Origin: Clostridia bacterium
Lineage (GTDB): Bacteria; Bacillota; Clostridia; Christensenellales; Pumilibacteraceae
Assembly: GCA_022791915.1 (NCBI GenBank)
Contig: JAAWAB010000015.1
Span: forward strand, 124,001 to 188,000
Direction: 5' to 3'
DNA length: 64,000 bases
Part shown: piece after piece, positions 16,830 to 24,621 of the stretch
How the letters are laid out: each line of letters starts with the position of its first letter
Position numbering within the stretch: position 1 is the stretch's first letter
Program-made: the position numbers and the translations under genes
The notes under the pieces: generated by a model
What the model was told of the DNA's origin: nothing
Seen by the model: the letters and a program-made list of their open reading frames with translations, nothing else
Databases searched by the model: none

Positions 16830-17807
16830 ATGGACCGTTTTTTTCAAACAATCGCATCGTCGCAAGCCTTTGCCAAATTGCAGAGAGATTGCGTGAGCGG
16901 ACAGCTTAAACACGCCTATGTGTTTGCGTCCGCCGATTTCGACGCGCTCAAAGCGCTTACGGCGCTTTTCATATCGTTTGCCGAAACGGGAAAAATCGAC
17001 GATTTTGTATTAAGTCGTATTGCCGACGGCGGCTATTTGGATATTGTGCGTTTGCCGCGTCCCGAAAAAAACGGCAAAATGGACGTGGAAGACGCAACGT
17101 ATTTAACCGACACGGCGTATCTAATGCCTACCGAACTCAAAACCAAATACTATATCGTGGCGCCGCGCGAGCCGCTTTCGGCGCCCGTACAGAACAAATT
17201 GCTCAAAACGCTCGAAGAACCGCCTTCGTCGGCGCGCTTTCTCATCTTTTCGGGCGGCGGGGAATTGTTGCCTACCGTATCGTCGCGTTGTGCGCTTGTG
17301 CGCCTGGAAGAATTTCCCATACAGATTATCGAGCGCGAACTGACGGACGGCGGCGCAGACGAAGTTACCGCATTGTTTGCGGCGGCGGTATCGCGGGGCA
17401 ACATGGGCACGGCGCGTAAAATCGCGTCCGACCCGACCTACCGCAAAGTGTACGAAACGGCAGTCAATTTTCTGCTTAACGTAAAGCGTTCGCCGCAGAT
17501 ATTGCCCACGGCAAGCGAACTGATTGCGTTTAAGGATAAAACGGGCGTGTTCGCCGATTATCTCGAACTGATTTTTCGTGACGTAATGGCATATCACGCA
17601 TGCGGTGCGCAGGCGGTTGTGTTAAAGCCCGCAATCCGTGATATAATAACATTGGCACGAGAGTGGGATACTGACACGGTGCTTGCCGTTCTGCCCCTGT
17701 TGACGCACGCGCGCGAACGGTTGCGGCTGTACGGCAACGCCGCAAGCGTAGTAGACGAACTGTTATTTTCCGTATTGGAGGTGAAGGCAAAATGCCTAAA
17801 ATCGTAG
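16830..17807 (+). CDS. holB: DNA polymerase III delta' subunit (clamp loader)
   Basis: A 325-residue protein. MDRFFQTIASSQAFAKLQRDCVSGQLKHAYVFAS corresponds to the delta-prime/DnaX N-terminus, KYYIVAPREPLSAPVQNKLLKTLEEPPSSARFLIFSGG is the hallmark sensor region and TVSSRCALVRLE the arginine-finger-type SRC motif. The Walker A loop is missing, as is normal for delta-prime. The start at 16830 (AGGA upstream) replaces the ORF-track start at 16719, which lies inside tmk. It overlaps ricT by 16 bases. Confidence 0.92.
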   Translation: MDRFFQTIASSQAFAKLQRDCVSGQLKHAYVFASADFDALKALTALFISFAETGKIDDFVLSRIADGGYLDIVRLPRPEKNGKMDVEDATYLTDTAYLMPTELKTKYYIVAPREPLSAPVQNKLLKTLEEPPSSARFLIFSGGGELLPTVSSRCALVRLEEFPIQIIERELTDGGADEVTALFAAAVSRGNMGTARKIASDPTYRKVYETAVNFLLNVKRSPQILPTASELIAFKDKTGVFADYLELIFRDVMAYHACGAQAVVLKPAIRDIITLAREWDTDTVLAVLPLLTHARERLRLYGNAASVVDELLFSVLEVKAKCLKS

Positions 17808-18679
17808 GAATCAAATTCGATTTCAATCCCAAAGTATATTATTTCGCTCCCGGCGATTTGGAACTCGAAGTGGGCGACGAAGTGGTTGTGCAAACGGGAC
17901 GCGGGTTGGATTACGGGTCGGTGAGCATGCCGCTTTCCGAAGTGCCCGATAAGAAAATCGTGGGCAAACTGATGCCCGTGGTGCGCGTTGCCACGCCCGA
18001 AGATAAAGAAAAGCACGATAGCCTGCTCGAAAAGCGCAAAACGGCGTATCCGCAGATAGCCGAAAAAATCCGCGAGAGCAAGCTGGAAATGAAACTCGTG
18101 GGCGCCGAATATACGTTCGACGGCGGCAAGCTGATTATTTATTTTACCGCCGACGGCAGGGTGGATTTTCGGAATCTGGTGCGCGACCTCGCGTCTGCGT
18201 TTCACACGCGTATCGAACTCAAACAAATCGGCGCGCGCGACGAGTGCCGCATGATGGGCGGAATCGCGCCGTGCGGCAGAGCGTGCTGTTGCAGCGACCA
18301 CATGCCCGAATATGCGCGCGTAAGCATTAAAATGGCGAAAACGCAGAATCTTTCGCTTAATCCCGCAAAAATCAGCGGCTTATGCGGCAGGCTGATGTGT
18401 TGCCTTGCCTATGAAAACGAATACTATTCCGAAGTAAACAGGGCTATGCCCAAAGTGGGCGCAACGGTCACTACGGTAGGCGGAGAAACGGGTACCGTAA
18501 TCGGCACCAATCCGCTCAAAAAGACGGTGCGTCTGCGCGTGGAGAATAAAGACAAAGACACGATGACCATTACCGATTACGAACTCAAAGACATCAAGTT
18601 CAAGCCCAAAAACAACGCGCCCGTTAAAGACGACCCCGCCGACGACGGCGACGACCTGTCGGAATTGAAAGAAGAATAG
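17792..18679 (+). CDS. ricT: PSP1-domain protein RicT (YaaT-like)
   Basis: A 295-residue PSP1-family protein with a very strong ribosome site (GGAGGTGA). The core reads IVGIKFDFNPKVYYFAPGDLELEVGDEVVVQTGRG, and a cysteine cluster (CGRACCCSDH, then CGRLMCCL) fits iron-sulfur binding as described for the RicAFT complex. In Bacillus that complex helps RNase Y mature mRNAs and affects sporulation and competence; extrapolation here rests on family and on the conserved holB-ricT order. The acidic C-terminus (about 40 residues) looks disordered. ricA and ricF are not in the window. Confidence 0.88.
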   Translation: MPKIVGIKFDFNPKVYYFAPGDLELEVGDEVVVQTGRGLDYGSVSMPLSEVPDKKIVGKLMPVVRVATPEDKEKHDSLLEKRKTAYPQIAEKIRESKLEMKLVGAEYTFDGGKLIIYFTADGRVDFRNLVRDLASAFHTRIELKQIGARDECRMMGGIAPCGRACCCSDHMPEYARVSIKMAKTQNLSLNPAKISGLCGRLMCCLAYENEYYSEVNRAMPKVGATVTTVGGETGTVIGTNPLKKTVRLRVENKDKDTMTITDYELKDIKFKPKNNAPVKDDPADDGDDLSELKEE

Positions 18680-18741
18680 ACGCATGGGGCGCTCGGCATG
18701 CGGCAAGTATGAAAAATCATGTGATTCTTGCGGCAAAACAT

Positions 18742-18770
18742 TTTACAAATCATGGCGGGCGTGTTATAAT
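18742..18770 (+). promoter_or_regulatory. Promoter of the ferredoxin gene
   Basis: TTTACA (18742-18747), 17 bases, TATAAT (18765-18770), followed by a GGAGG ribosome site and ATG 18800. Confidence 0.75.
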
Positions 18771-18799
18771 AAATGCAATAAAAAACGGAGGGAAACGAC

Positions 18800-18970
18800 A
18801 TGGCAAGAGTAATCAGCAGTGATTGCATCAAATGCGGCAGTTGCGAAGGTCAGTGCCCGGTGGGCGCTATCAGCGAAGGCGCCGATCAGTACGAAATCAA
18901 TGCCGACGAGTGCATCGATTGCGGCGCTTGCGAAGCGCAATGCCCGGTAGGCGCTATCAGCGAGAAGTAG
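18800..18970 (+). CDS. 2[4Fe-4S] ferredoxin
   Basis: A 56-residue clostridial-type ferredoxin too short for the ORF track. Two CxxCxxCxxxCP cluster motifs are visible: CIKCGSCEGQCP and CIDCGACEAQCP. Both halves end in CPVGAISE, and the DNA of the two halves is nearly identical over about 20 bases, showing the internal duplication of this fold. It transfers low-potential electrons in the cytoplasm. It has its own promoter, GGAGG site and terminator, hence a monocistronic, probably highly expressed gene. Confidence 0.96.
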   Translation: MARVISSDCIKCGSCEGQCPVGAISEGADQYEINADECIDCGACEAQCPVGAISEK

Positions 18971-18985
18971 AACACACACATTCGG

Positions 18986-19015
18986 AAAAGACCCCTGCGG
19001 AAAGGGGTCTTTTCT
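18986..19015 (+). terminator. Intrinsic terminator after the ferredoxin gene
   Basis: AAAAGACCCC / GGGGTCTTTT, a perfect 10-bp stem with an 8-base loop and built-in T-run. The next gene starts only 15 bases later. Confidence 0.92.
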
Positions 19016-19029
19016 CGTAGGGAAAATAT

Positions 19030-20592
19030 ATGACGCGAGAACAGGCGGAAGAGATACTTGCGCGGATTCCCGTTCTTTCGGTTGGGCGCCCCGCAAACAA
19101 AACGGGGCGAGAAAGAAAGCGGCAATCGGACGGCGCGAAAATACGGACGGACGCAATCGAAAAAGTGCGCCCCGATTTTCCCGTAGCGTCGTTAAAGCGC
19201 AACGAAAACGTTGTATTGCCGCCGCTATGCAAAAAATCCGCACTACCCGACGACGGCGTGTTTCATACCTGGAAATCGTTGCCGCAAATCGAAAAGTTTA
19301 CCGATATTTCCGTTTTTCCCGCTGATTCGGCGGGGCGGGAAAAAGACGACCCCATGTATAAAAAGCAGGGAGAAGAATTCTTTTCCGCCGTGGCATTGCG
19401 TTTTGAAAACGCGAACGTTTCCGCAAAAGAAGAACGCAAACTGCGCGGCAGGTTGAGCACGCTCAAAACCGAAGAACAACTTCGTAAAGCCGCGCAAGAA
19501 CAAGAAAGAAGGCAGGCGGCGGCAAAAGAGCGCCGTATTGCGAGCGTACACTCCAAACGGGCAACCGCCGACGCGCGGGAAACGATGACGCCGTGGCACA
19601 AGAGAGCGGCTATGCTACTGATTCCCGTCGTGTTGGTTGCGTTTCTGCTTTTTGGCGTTGTTGTGCCGCTTGTTTCGTATAAGGCGTGTACGAGCGGAAA
19701 AAATACGTATACAGTTCAAGACGGGTTTGTATTTTTCGAATACGCCGACGGTATGGTGAGCGTGTCGGCGCCCGAATATGCCGAGAACGTGCGGTTTCCG
19801 TCGTCGTATCGGGGCAAGCCCGTTACGGTTATCGAATGCCCCGAGTCCACGAAGAAAAATGCGCGTGTGCGCAGCGTCGAAATTCCCGAATCGGTGAAAA
19901 AAATCGGAGCGCGCGCGTTTGCGGGTTGCGTCAATCTGCAAAGCGTCCGTCTTCCCGAAAAGCTGGAAAGCATAGGCGAACAGGCGTTTGCATTGTGCGA
20001 AAATCTTGACGAATTGTATTTGCCCGCCGTGTCGGAAATAGGGAATCTGGCTTTTTATAATTGCGGATCGTTTGAAAAAGTGGAGATTTTACATCCCGAA
20101 GTGCGCTTTAACAATCTTGCTTTTCACGGTTGCACGATTAAGGAAATTACGGCGTCGGTTTCGGTGATTGCCGCTCTGCCCAAGAGCAAAGTAGAAAAGG
20201 TGACGCTTATTCAAGGCGAAAGTATACCGAACTCTCTGTTTTACGGTTGTGCTACTCTTAAAGAAGTGGAGTTTCCCAAAGACGTGGAAGAAATCCATTC
20301 CAACGCTTTTTATATGTGCTCGGCGCTCGAAGAAGCGGAACTGCCCGAAGGAATCACGCTTTTGGGCGACAGCGTTTTTTCGGGTTGCGAAAATCTGAAA
20401 AGAATTACACTGCCGCGCACGCTGACTTCCGTGGGAAAATATCTGTTCGTGAATTGCGCGTGTTTGGAAGAAATCCGTTTCGGCGGTTCGGTGCGCGAAT
20501 GGGAAGAAGTGGAGAAAGACCCCGAGTGGGACGTTTACTTGCGCAACGAGCCGTATTCGATTATTTGTTCCGACGGGGAAGTAACGAGCTGA
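19030..20592 (+). CDS. Membrane-anchored BspA-type leucine-rich-repeat protein
   Basis: A 520-residue protein. Residues 1-190 are hydrophilic, rich in Lys/Glu/Arg/Ala and probably cytoplasmic. One membrane span follows (MLLIPVVLVAFLLFGVVVPLV, about 197-217). The outer 300 residues contain LRR_5/BspA-like repeats of about 23 residues: IPESVKKIGARAFAGCVNLQ, LPEKLESIGEQAFALCENLD, FPKDVEEIHSNAFYMCSALE, LPEGITLLGDSVFSGCENLK. Such repeats usually bind proteins or surfaces. An AGGGA site precedes ATG 19030. It starts just after the ferredoxin terminator with no clear promoter of its own, so its transcription is unexplained. Confidence 0.82.
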   Translation: MTREQAEEILARIPVLSVGRPANKTGRERKRQSDGAKIRTDAIEKVRPDFPVASLKRNENVVLPPLCKKSALPDDGVFHTWKSLPQIEKFTDISVFPADSAGREKDDPMYKKQGEEFFSAVALRFENANVSAKEERKLRGRLSTLKTEEQLRKAAQEQERRQAAAKERRIASVHSKRATADARETMTPWHKRAAMLLIPVVLVAFLLFGVVVPLVSYKACTSGKNTYTVQDGFVFFEYADGMVSVSAPEYAENVRFPSSYRGKPVTVIECPESTKKNARVRSVEIPESVKKIGARAFAGCVNLQSVRLPEKLESIGEQAFALCENLDELYLPAVSEIGNLAFYNCGSFEKVEILHPEVRFNNLAFHGCTIKEITASVSVIAALPKSKVEKVTLIQGESIPNSLFYGCATLKEVEFPKDVEEIHSNAFYMCSALEEAELPEGITLLGDSVFSGCENLKRITLPRTLTSVGKYLFVNCACLEEIRFGGSVREWEEVEKDPEWDVYLRNEPYSIICSDGEVTS

Positions 20593-20646
20593 CGTAAATT
20601 GTTTTTACGCGCAAAAAAATGCGCGCGTTTGGCACATACTATCGGT

Positions 20647-22119
20647 GTGCCGCAAAAAAAAGTAAAATACAATCCCTATCTGCACGGCGGGGCGTGGTTG
20701 CTTACGGCAGCCGCGCTTTTGGGCAAACTGCTCGGCGCCGTATACCGCATACCGCTTACGCGCATTTTGGGTGCGCGCGGCATGGGGCTGTATCAGTCTG
20801 TTTTTCCCACCTACGTATTGCTTGTAACGATTACGGGCGGCGGACTCACGGCGGCAATCAGCAAACTCGTAGCCGAATCGGACGGCGAGTTTCCTTTGCA
20901 CGCGGCAGTGGGGTACACGCTCTGTTTTTCTTTGCCCGTAACGCTTATCGCGGCTCTGCTTTCGCGGGTGATTGCGTCGGCGGCGGGCGCGCCCGCGGCG
21001 GTGTGGGCGTTTTTGGCATTGTTGCCCGGTGTTCCCGTTTCCGCCGTGTGCGCCGTTCTGCGCGGACGCTTTCAGGGCATGGGTAATATGCGTCCGTCGG
21101 CGTGGGGACAGCTTATCGAACAGACGGTAAAATTGATTGCGGGATTGGGCGCCGCTTATGCGTTGTCCCGCGTGTCGCTTTCCGCGTCGGTCGTGGGGTG
21201 TGCGGTGGGCGTTACGGCGGGCGAGATTGCCGCGCTGATTTTTTACCGCCTGTATGCCCGCGGTAAAACCGAATCTACGCCCGCAACCGACTCTGCGGCG
21301 GCAACGGAAAAAGCGGGCGCCGTAGACGATATGTTTTACGGAATCGAAACGCTCACCGAAGCGTCTGCCGAACTTGCGCCGCCTGCTGCCGAGCAAAACG
21401 CCGAAACGCCGTTTGCAATCCGTAAAGATAAAAGGAAAACAAACGGGGATACGGCAAAGATTTTCCGCATGGCGTTTCCCATTACGCTCGGGTTACTCAT
21501 TTTGCCGCTTTGTCAGGTGGCGGATAGTTTTGTGATTGTCAATCTGCTTGTTCGTTACGGCGCGTCGCACGAAGTAGCCACTTCTTTATACGGGCTTGTA
21601 ACCGGTCCCGTGAACGCGCTGGTGAATATGCCCGCCGTCTTTACGGTAGGATTGTGTTCTATGCTGTTGCCCAAAGTATCGCGCATGTTGCGCAAGGGCG
21701 AAAGCATTGCCGATACGGTGAAAAAAACGTTGCTGTTTTCGGTTGCGGCGGGCGTTGTGTTCGTTGCGGGACTCGCGCTGTTTGCGCCGCTCGCCGTGAA
21801 AATTCTGTACGGTAAAAGTTTGGGGCAACCGCAACACACGGTGTCGACGCTCGTTCGTCTGGCGTCTGTGTCGGTGCTGTTTGTGGTGCTCATGCAAACG
21901 TCGGCGGCGGTGTTGCAGGGCGGCGGAAGGTCGTACGTGCCTGCGCTCAATCTGGCGATTGCCGCTATAATAAAAGAAACGCTCAATTTCGTATTGTTGC
22001 CTCGCATGGGAATTTACGGATTCGTGGTTGCCACCGATATTTTTTACGCCGTGGCTTGTCTGCTCGACGTTGCGGCTCTCTCGGGTTTTTTGCTCGGATT
22101 GCGCAAAAAGAAGGAATAA
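20647..22119 (+). CDS. MATE/MOP-superfamily lipid flippase, SpoVB/MurJ-like
   Basis: About 490 residues with 12-14 membrane spans. The N-terminus HGGAWLLTAAALLGKLLGAVYRIPLTRILGARGMGLYQSVFPTY is the classical SpoVB/polysaccharide-exporter start, and LILPLCQVADSFVIVNLL and GRSYVPALNLAIAAIIKETLNF are matching repeats. A roughly 70-residue hydrophilic insert rich in Ala/Thr/Glu lies mid-protein (about residues 205-275), an unusual cytoplasmic loop. Likely flips undecaprenyl-linked peptidoglycan or polysaccharide precursors. The start is uncertain: GTG 20647 fits the family better than TTG 20599, and neither has a ribosome site. Hairpins at 20607-20628 and 20631-20650 lie across this junction. Confidence 0.82.
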   Translation: MPQKKVKYNPYLHGGAWLLTAAALLGKLLGAVYRIPLTRILGARGMGLYQSVFPTYVLLVTITGGGLTAAISKLVAESDGEFPLHAAVGYTLCFSLPVTLIAALLSRVIASAAGAPAAVWAFLALLPGVPVSAVCAVLRGRFQGMGNMRPSAWGQLIEQTVKLIAGLGAAYALSRVSLSASVVGCAVGVTAGEIAALIFYRLYARGKTESTPATDSAAATEKAGAVDDMFYGIETLTEASAELAPPAAEQNAETPFAIRKDKRKTNGDTAKIFRMAFPITLGLLILPLCQVADSFVIVNLLVRYGASHEVATSLYGLVTGPVNALVNMPAVFTVGLCSMLLPKVSRMLRKGESIADTVKKTLLFSVAAGVVFVAGLALFAPLAVKILYGKSLGQPQHTVSTLVRLASVSVLFVVLMQTSAAVLQGGGRSYVPALNLAIAAIIKETLNFVLLPRMGIYGFVVATDIFYAVACLLDVAALSGFLLGLRKKKE

Positions 22120-22147
22120 AACACCGTCTCGAAAAAAATTCGGAAAT

Positions 22148-22180
22148 TTCGGGGCGGTTATTTTATCACACCGTCCCGAA
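22148..22180. repeat. Inverted repeat after the flippase gene
   Basis: TTCGGGGCGGT / ACCGTCCCGAA, an 11-bp stem with one G-U pair and an 11-base loop, 30 bases after the flippase stop. No T-run follows on the plus strand, so it is either a weak transcript end or an RNA-stabilising hairpin. Confidence 0.6.
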
Positions 22181-22249
22181 TCCTTCATATTATAAAATAG
22201 AGATATCTCGTAAGCCAAAGAAAAAACGGAAAAAGTGCGCATGAAGAAC

Positions 22250-22445
22250 GCTGTACAACGGAGAAAAAGCCGCAAAGTGCCGTTGTGTGCGGCGCGGGCG
22301 TGAAACCGGTGACGAACACGCTTGCATACAACGGGCTTTGTTGCTCGGATTTTTAGGCAAGAGAACGAAAAAAACAACGTTCTTTTGCAAAAGGGGGTTG
22401 TTGCCGCGACTCGGGGCGAAAAAAGCGGACTTGTCGCGGCGGAAA
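22250..22445 (+). ncRNA. Candidate structured leader / attenuator upstream of the Cys-rich gene
   Basis: This gene-free stretch is packed with complementary segments. ACAACGG (22255-22261) can pair with CCGTTGT (22280-22286), which can instead pair with ACAACGG (22328-22334) as part of an 11-bp helix CCGTTGTGTGC / GCATACAACGG enclosing GCGTG/CACGC. The second choice uses bases of a terminator-like hairpin CGGGC tttgtt GCTCG followed by TTTTT (22332-22354). Further on, AGAACG/CGTTCT followed by TTTT (22362-22386) and GCCGCGAC/GTCGCGGC (22403-22410, 22433-22440) form. The competing-helix layout resembles an attenuator or riboswitch. No known class is recognised, and no convincing promoter is seen upstream. 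Confidence 0.45.
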
Positions 22446-22482
22446 TCCTCACATTTTCCATTCTGACAAGGAGGACAAAGCA

Positions 22483-22665
22483 ATGTTCAACAACTGCGGG
22501 AACGATATGTTTCTGATTATCCTGCTCCTTTGCTGCTGCGGCGGCGGACGGGACAACGGCTGCGGCTGCTACGAAAAGAAAGGATGCGACTGCTCGGATA
22601 TGCTGTTGTGGTACTTACTTCTCAATTGCTGCTGCGGCGGCGGAAGAGATTGCTGCTGCAAATAA
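22483..22665 (+). CDS. Tiny cysteine-rich protein (14 Cys in 60 residues)
   Basis: A 60-residue protein with an excellent AGGAGG ribosome site. It has two similar modules: a hydrophobic stretch followed by a cysteine/glycine block (FLIILLLCCCGGGRD, then LLWYLLLNCCCGGGRD) with GCGCYEKKGCDC between. It resembles what databases call chorion-class high-cysteine proteins in Clostridia, a family of unknown function. The hydrophobic parts suggest membrane association; clustered cysteines could bind metal, an iron-sulfur centre or form disulfides, none of which is shown. It is preceded by a structured leader and followed by a terminator, so it is an independent unit. Confidence 0.8.
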   Translation: MFNNCGNDMFLIILLLCCCGGGRDNGCGCYEKKGCDCSDMLLWYLLLNCCCGGGRDCCCK

Positions 22666-22720
22666 GGCGCAGGCAAAACGAAGGCAAATTACGGCGAAAC
22701 AATCCGCCGAACGAAAAAAA

Positions 22721-22758
22721 GCGAGGCTTTCCCCGTGGGGCGAGCCTCGTCTTTTTTT
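22721..22758 (+). terminator. Intrinsic terminator after the Cys-rich gene
   Basis: CGAGGCT / AGCCTCG stem with an inner CCCC/GGGG pairing, preceded by A7 and followed by CTTTTTTT. Confidence 0.92.
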
Positions 22759-22798
22759 GCATAAATGGGGCGCTTATCCACATATAAAGAAAAAACGC

Positions 22799-22827
22799 TT
22801 GCTAATAAACGGGTTTGGTGATACAAT
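22799..22827 (+). promoter_or_regulatory. Promoter of the HNH gene
   Basis: TTGCTA (22799-22804), 17 bases, TACAAT (22822-22827); a GGAGG site and ATG follow at 22904. Confidence 0.65.
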
Positions 22828-22903
22828 AATATAATTAAATAAGATTTTACGGTACAAACGGCATATATAATCAGCAGGAAACCACGTTCGGAGGATATAA
22901 AAA

Positions 22904-24475
22904 ATGACGTTGCTCGATTTTTATCTCGAAAAAAACGGACTGAAAAAATGGCAGGATACGTTAAACGGCGGCGCCGACAATACCTATCTGTTCGATTTTA
23001 CCACCAATTTCCGCACGTTGCACAAATTTGAAGAAGGATTTCGCACGTTCAAAAAAATCTGCGAGATGTCCGAAGACGAAAAAAAGGCGTATGCGGAAGA
23101 AAGCCCCGAAAAGGCGAAGTCGTTCATGAACAACATGATGCGCACCAAACTGTTTTACACCAAGGGCGGCAAACCCGTTCCCACTGTAAAGGGCGAAACG
23201 TTTGAAAAGTTTTTGGGCGAGAAGATGAGCGAAGACGACAAGTGGTTCGTGGATTTTCTGTTTGTGGCGGATTCGTATTTTTCGCTGAAAACCAACTATA
23301 TTTTTTCGCAGACCGACTACGTGTTTTCGCAGTGGGAAAAAGCGGGCTATTCGGTGGGGCAGATTTACAACGCGCTCATTTATCTTTTTAACGTGCGCGA
23401 TGCGGTGATGGAAGAGTTTTTGCGCACCGAATATATTGTAATGATTACTTTTTTGAACGACCCCGAATTTTTGAGCGCCTACCGCGAAAGCAGCGAATTC
23501 GAGAAAAACGAATTGCACGAATATTTGGTGGATAACTATTCCAAAGGGCGATATACCTGTATTATCACGTCCCGCTTTGCGCCCACCGCGCTCACCGACT
23601 GCGACACGGTGCTCGACGACGCCAAAATTCTGTTTTTCGCGCACTATCTCAAAAACAGTCACCCTATCAGTTTGGAAGATATGCTCGATATCTTCGAGCA
23701 GGTGTACACGCGGTTCTACCGATTAAACGCCAAGCGGGTGATGAACTTTATCATGATGTACGAAGACGTGTTCCGCATGACCTATCTCAATCTGTTTTCG
23801 GATATGCAGGATTTTTACATGGGGTTGCAGTTAGACGGTAAAGCGCTTGCCACCACCAAAGAAAAATTCAGCGAAGAAGAACTGAAAAAGGCGCTACTCG
23901 AACCGCTTGATTACACCACAACCGAAACGGTGGAAACGCTCGTAAAGGTGAACACCATGTTTTCGGCGGCGGCAAAGGCGGAGTCGGGGCACCGGTGCGT
24001 TTTGGAAGACGTGAACGGTTGCCGCTACTTTACCGAAAAAGAGAGCGGCTTACCCTATCTCGAAGTGCATCAGATCATTCCGCGCGATTATGCGGGCGAG
24101 TTCAACGTGAGTATCGAGCGCACGTCGAACTACGTGTCGCTTTGCCCGCATTGCCACCGCTTAATCCATAATGCGGCGGACAGCGAGCGATTCAAGGCGC
24201 TATCCGCGCTGTACTGGTCGCGCAAAGAGCGTTTGGACGCCGACGGAATCGTGCCCACAAGCGAACTTTTGTTCGCCATATACGGCATAGAGCAGGGTAA
24301 ACTCGACCCCGGGCAGAACGACTTTTCCAAACCGCTGTTGCAGGCGGCGCAACCCAAGCTGGCGGCGGGAAAGGGCGACGGCAAAACGACAACCGATAAA
24401 AAGACGGCGGAAAAGGCGGCGCCGAAAAAATCCGCAAAGCCGACTGCGGCGAAAAAGGCGGTAAAAAAGAAATAA
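22904..24475 (+). CDS. HNH endonuclease-domain protein with lysine-rich tail
   Basis: A 523-residue protein. Residues 1-350 are a helical, acidic region I cannot assign. The HNH/McrA-like nuclease lies at about 365-440: RCVLEDVNGCRYF, GLPYLEVHQIIPRDYAG, SNYVSLCPHCHRLIHNA. The usual HH pair of the motif is HQ here, while the asparagine and the CPHCH block are kept. The last 40 residues (TDKKTAEKAAPKKSAKPTAAKKAVKKK) form a histone-H1-like, nucleic-acid-binding tail. No methyltransferase or other restriction gene is adjacent, so it may be a solitary modification-dependent nuclease, a repair enzyme, or a phage-defence effector. Strong GGAGG start. Confidence 0.75.
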   Translation: MTLLDFYLEKNGLKKWQDTLNGGADNTYLFDFTTNFRTLHKFEEGFRTFKKICEMSEDEKKAYAEESPEKAKSFMNNMMRTKLFYTKGGKPVPTVKGETFEKFLGEKMSEDDKWFVDFLFVADSYFSLKTNYIFSQTDYVFSQWEKAGYSVGQIYNALIYLFNVRDAVMEEFLRTEYIVMITFLNDPEFLSAYRESSEFEKNELHEYLVDNYSKGRYTCIITSRFAPTALTDCDTVLDDAKILFFAHYLKNSHPISLEDMLDIFEQVYTRFYRLNAKRVMNFIMMYEDVFRMTYLNLFSDMQDFYMGLQLDGKALATTKEKFSEEELKKALLEPLDYTTTETVETLVKVNTMFSAAAKAESGHRCVLEDVNGCRYFTEKESGLPYLEVHQIIPRDYAGEFNVSIERTSNYVSLCPHCHRLIHNAADSERFKALSALYWSRKERLDADGIVPTSELLFAIYGIEQGKLDPGQNDFSKPLLQAAQPKLAAGKGDGKTTTDKKTAEKAAPKKSAKPTAAKKAVKKK

Positions 24476-24481
24476 CGGAGC

Positions 24482-24606
24482 GGACGAAAGTCCGATTCCC
24501 CCATGCCCGCAAGGGCAGGCGCGGCAGATTTGGAAAAATCGCCGTTGCCGTATGTATAAACGGTAGTGTATAAGCAGGCTATTCTCGCCCGATACTATGA
24601 GAAAGC
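24482..24606 (+). ncRNA. Candidate structured leader of the ECF-coaX operon
   Basis: Between the HNH stop and ATG 24622 lie several neat hairpins: GGAC-GAAA-GTCC, TGCCC-GCAA-GGGCA, GATTT-GGAA-AAATC (all GNRA-type loops), TGCCGT/ACGGTA, and GCT-A-TTCTC / GAGAA-AGC with a bulged A (24578-24606) directly before the GGAGAG ribosome site. The density of tetraloop helices suggests a folded RNA. It matches no riboswitch class I can name. A possible promoter TTGCCG-18-TATAAG (24545-24574) inside it would argue against a single leader. Confidence 0.35.
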
Positions 24607-24621
24607 CGAGCGGAGAGAAGT

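Noticed and set aside
22148-22180. Strong intrinsic terminator for the flippase gene
   Set aside because: The 11-bp hairpin is good but has no T-run on the plus strand, so it is listed only as an inverted repeat.
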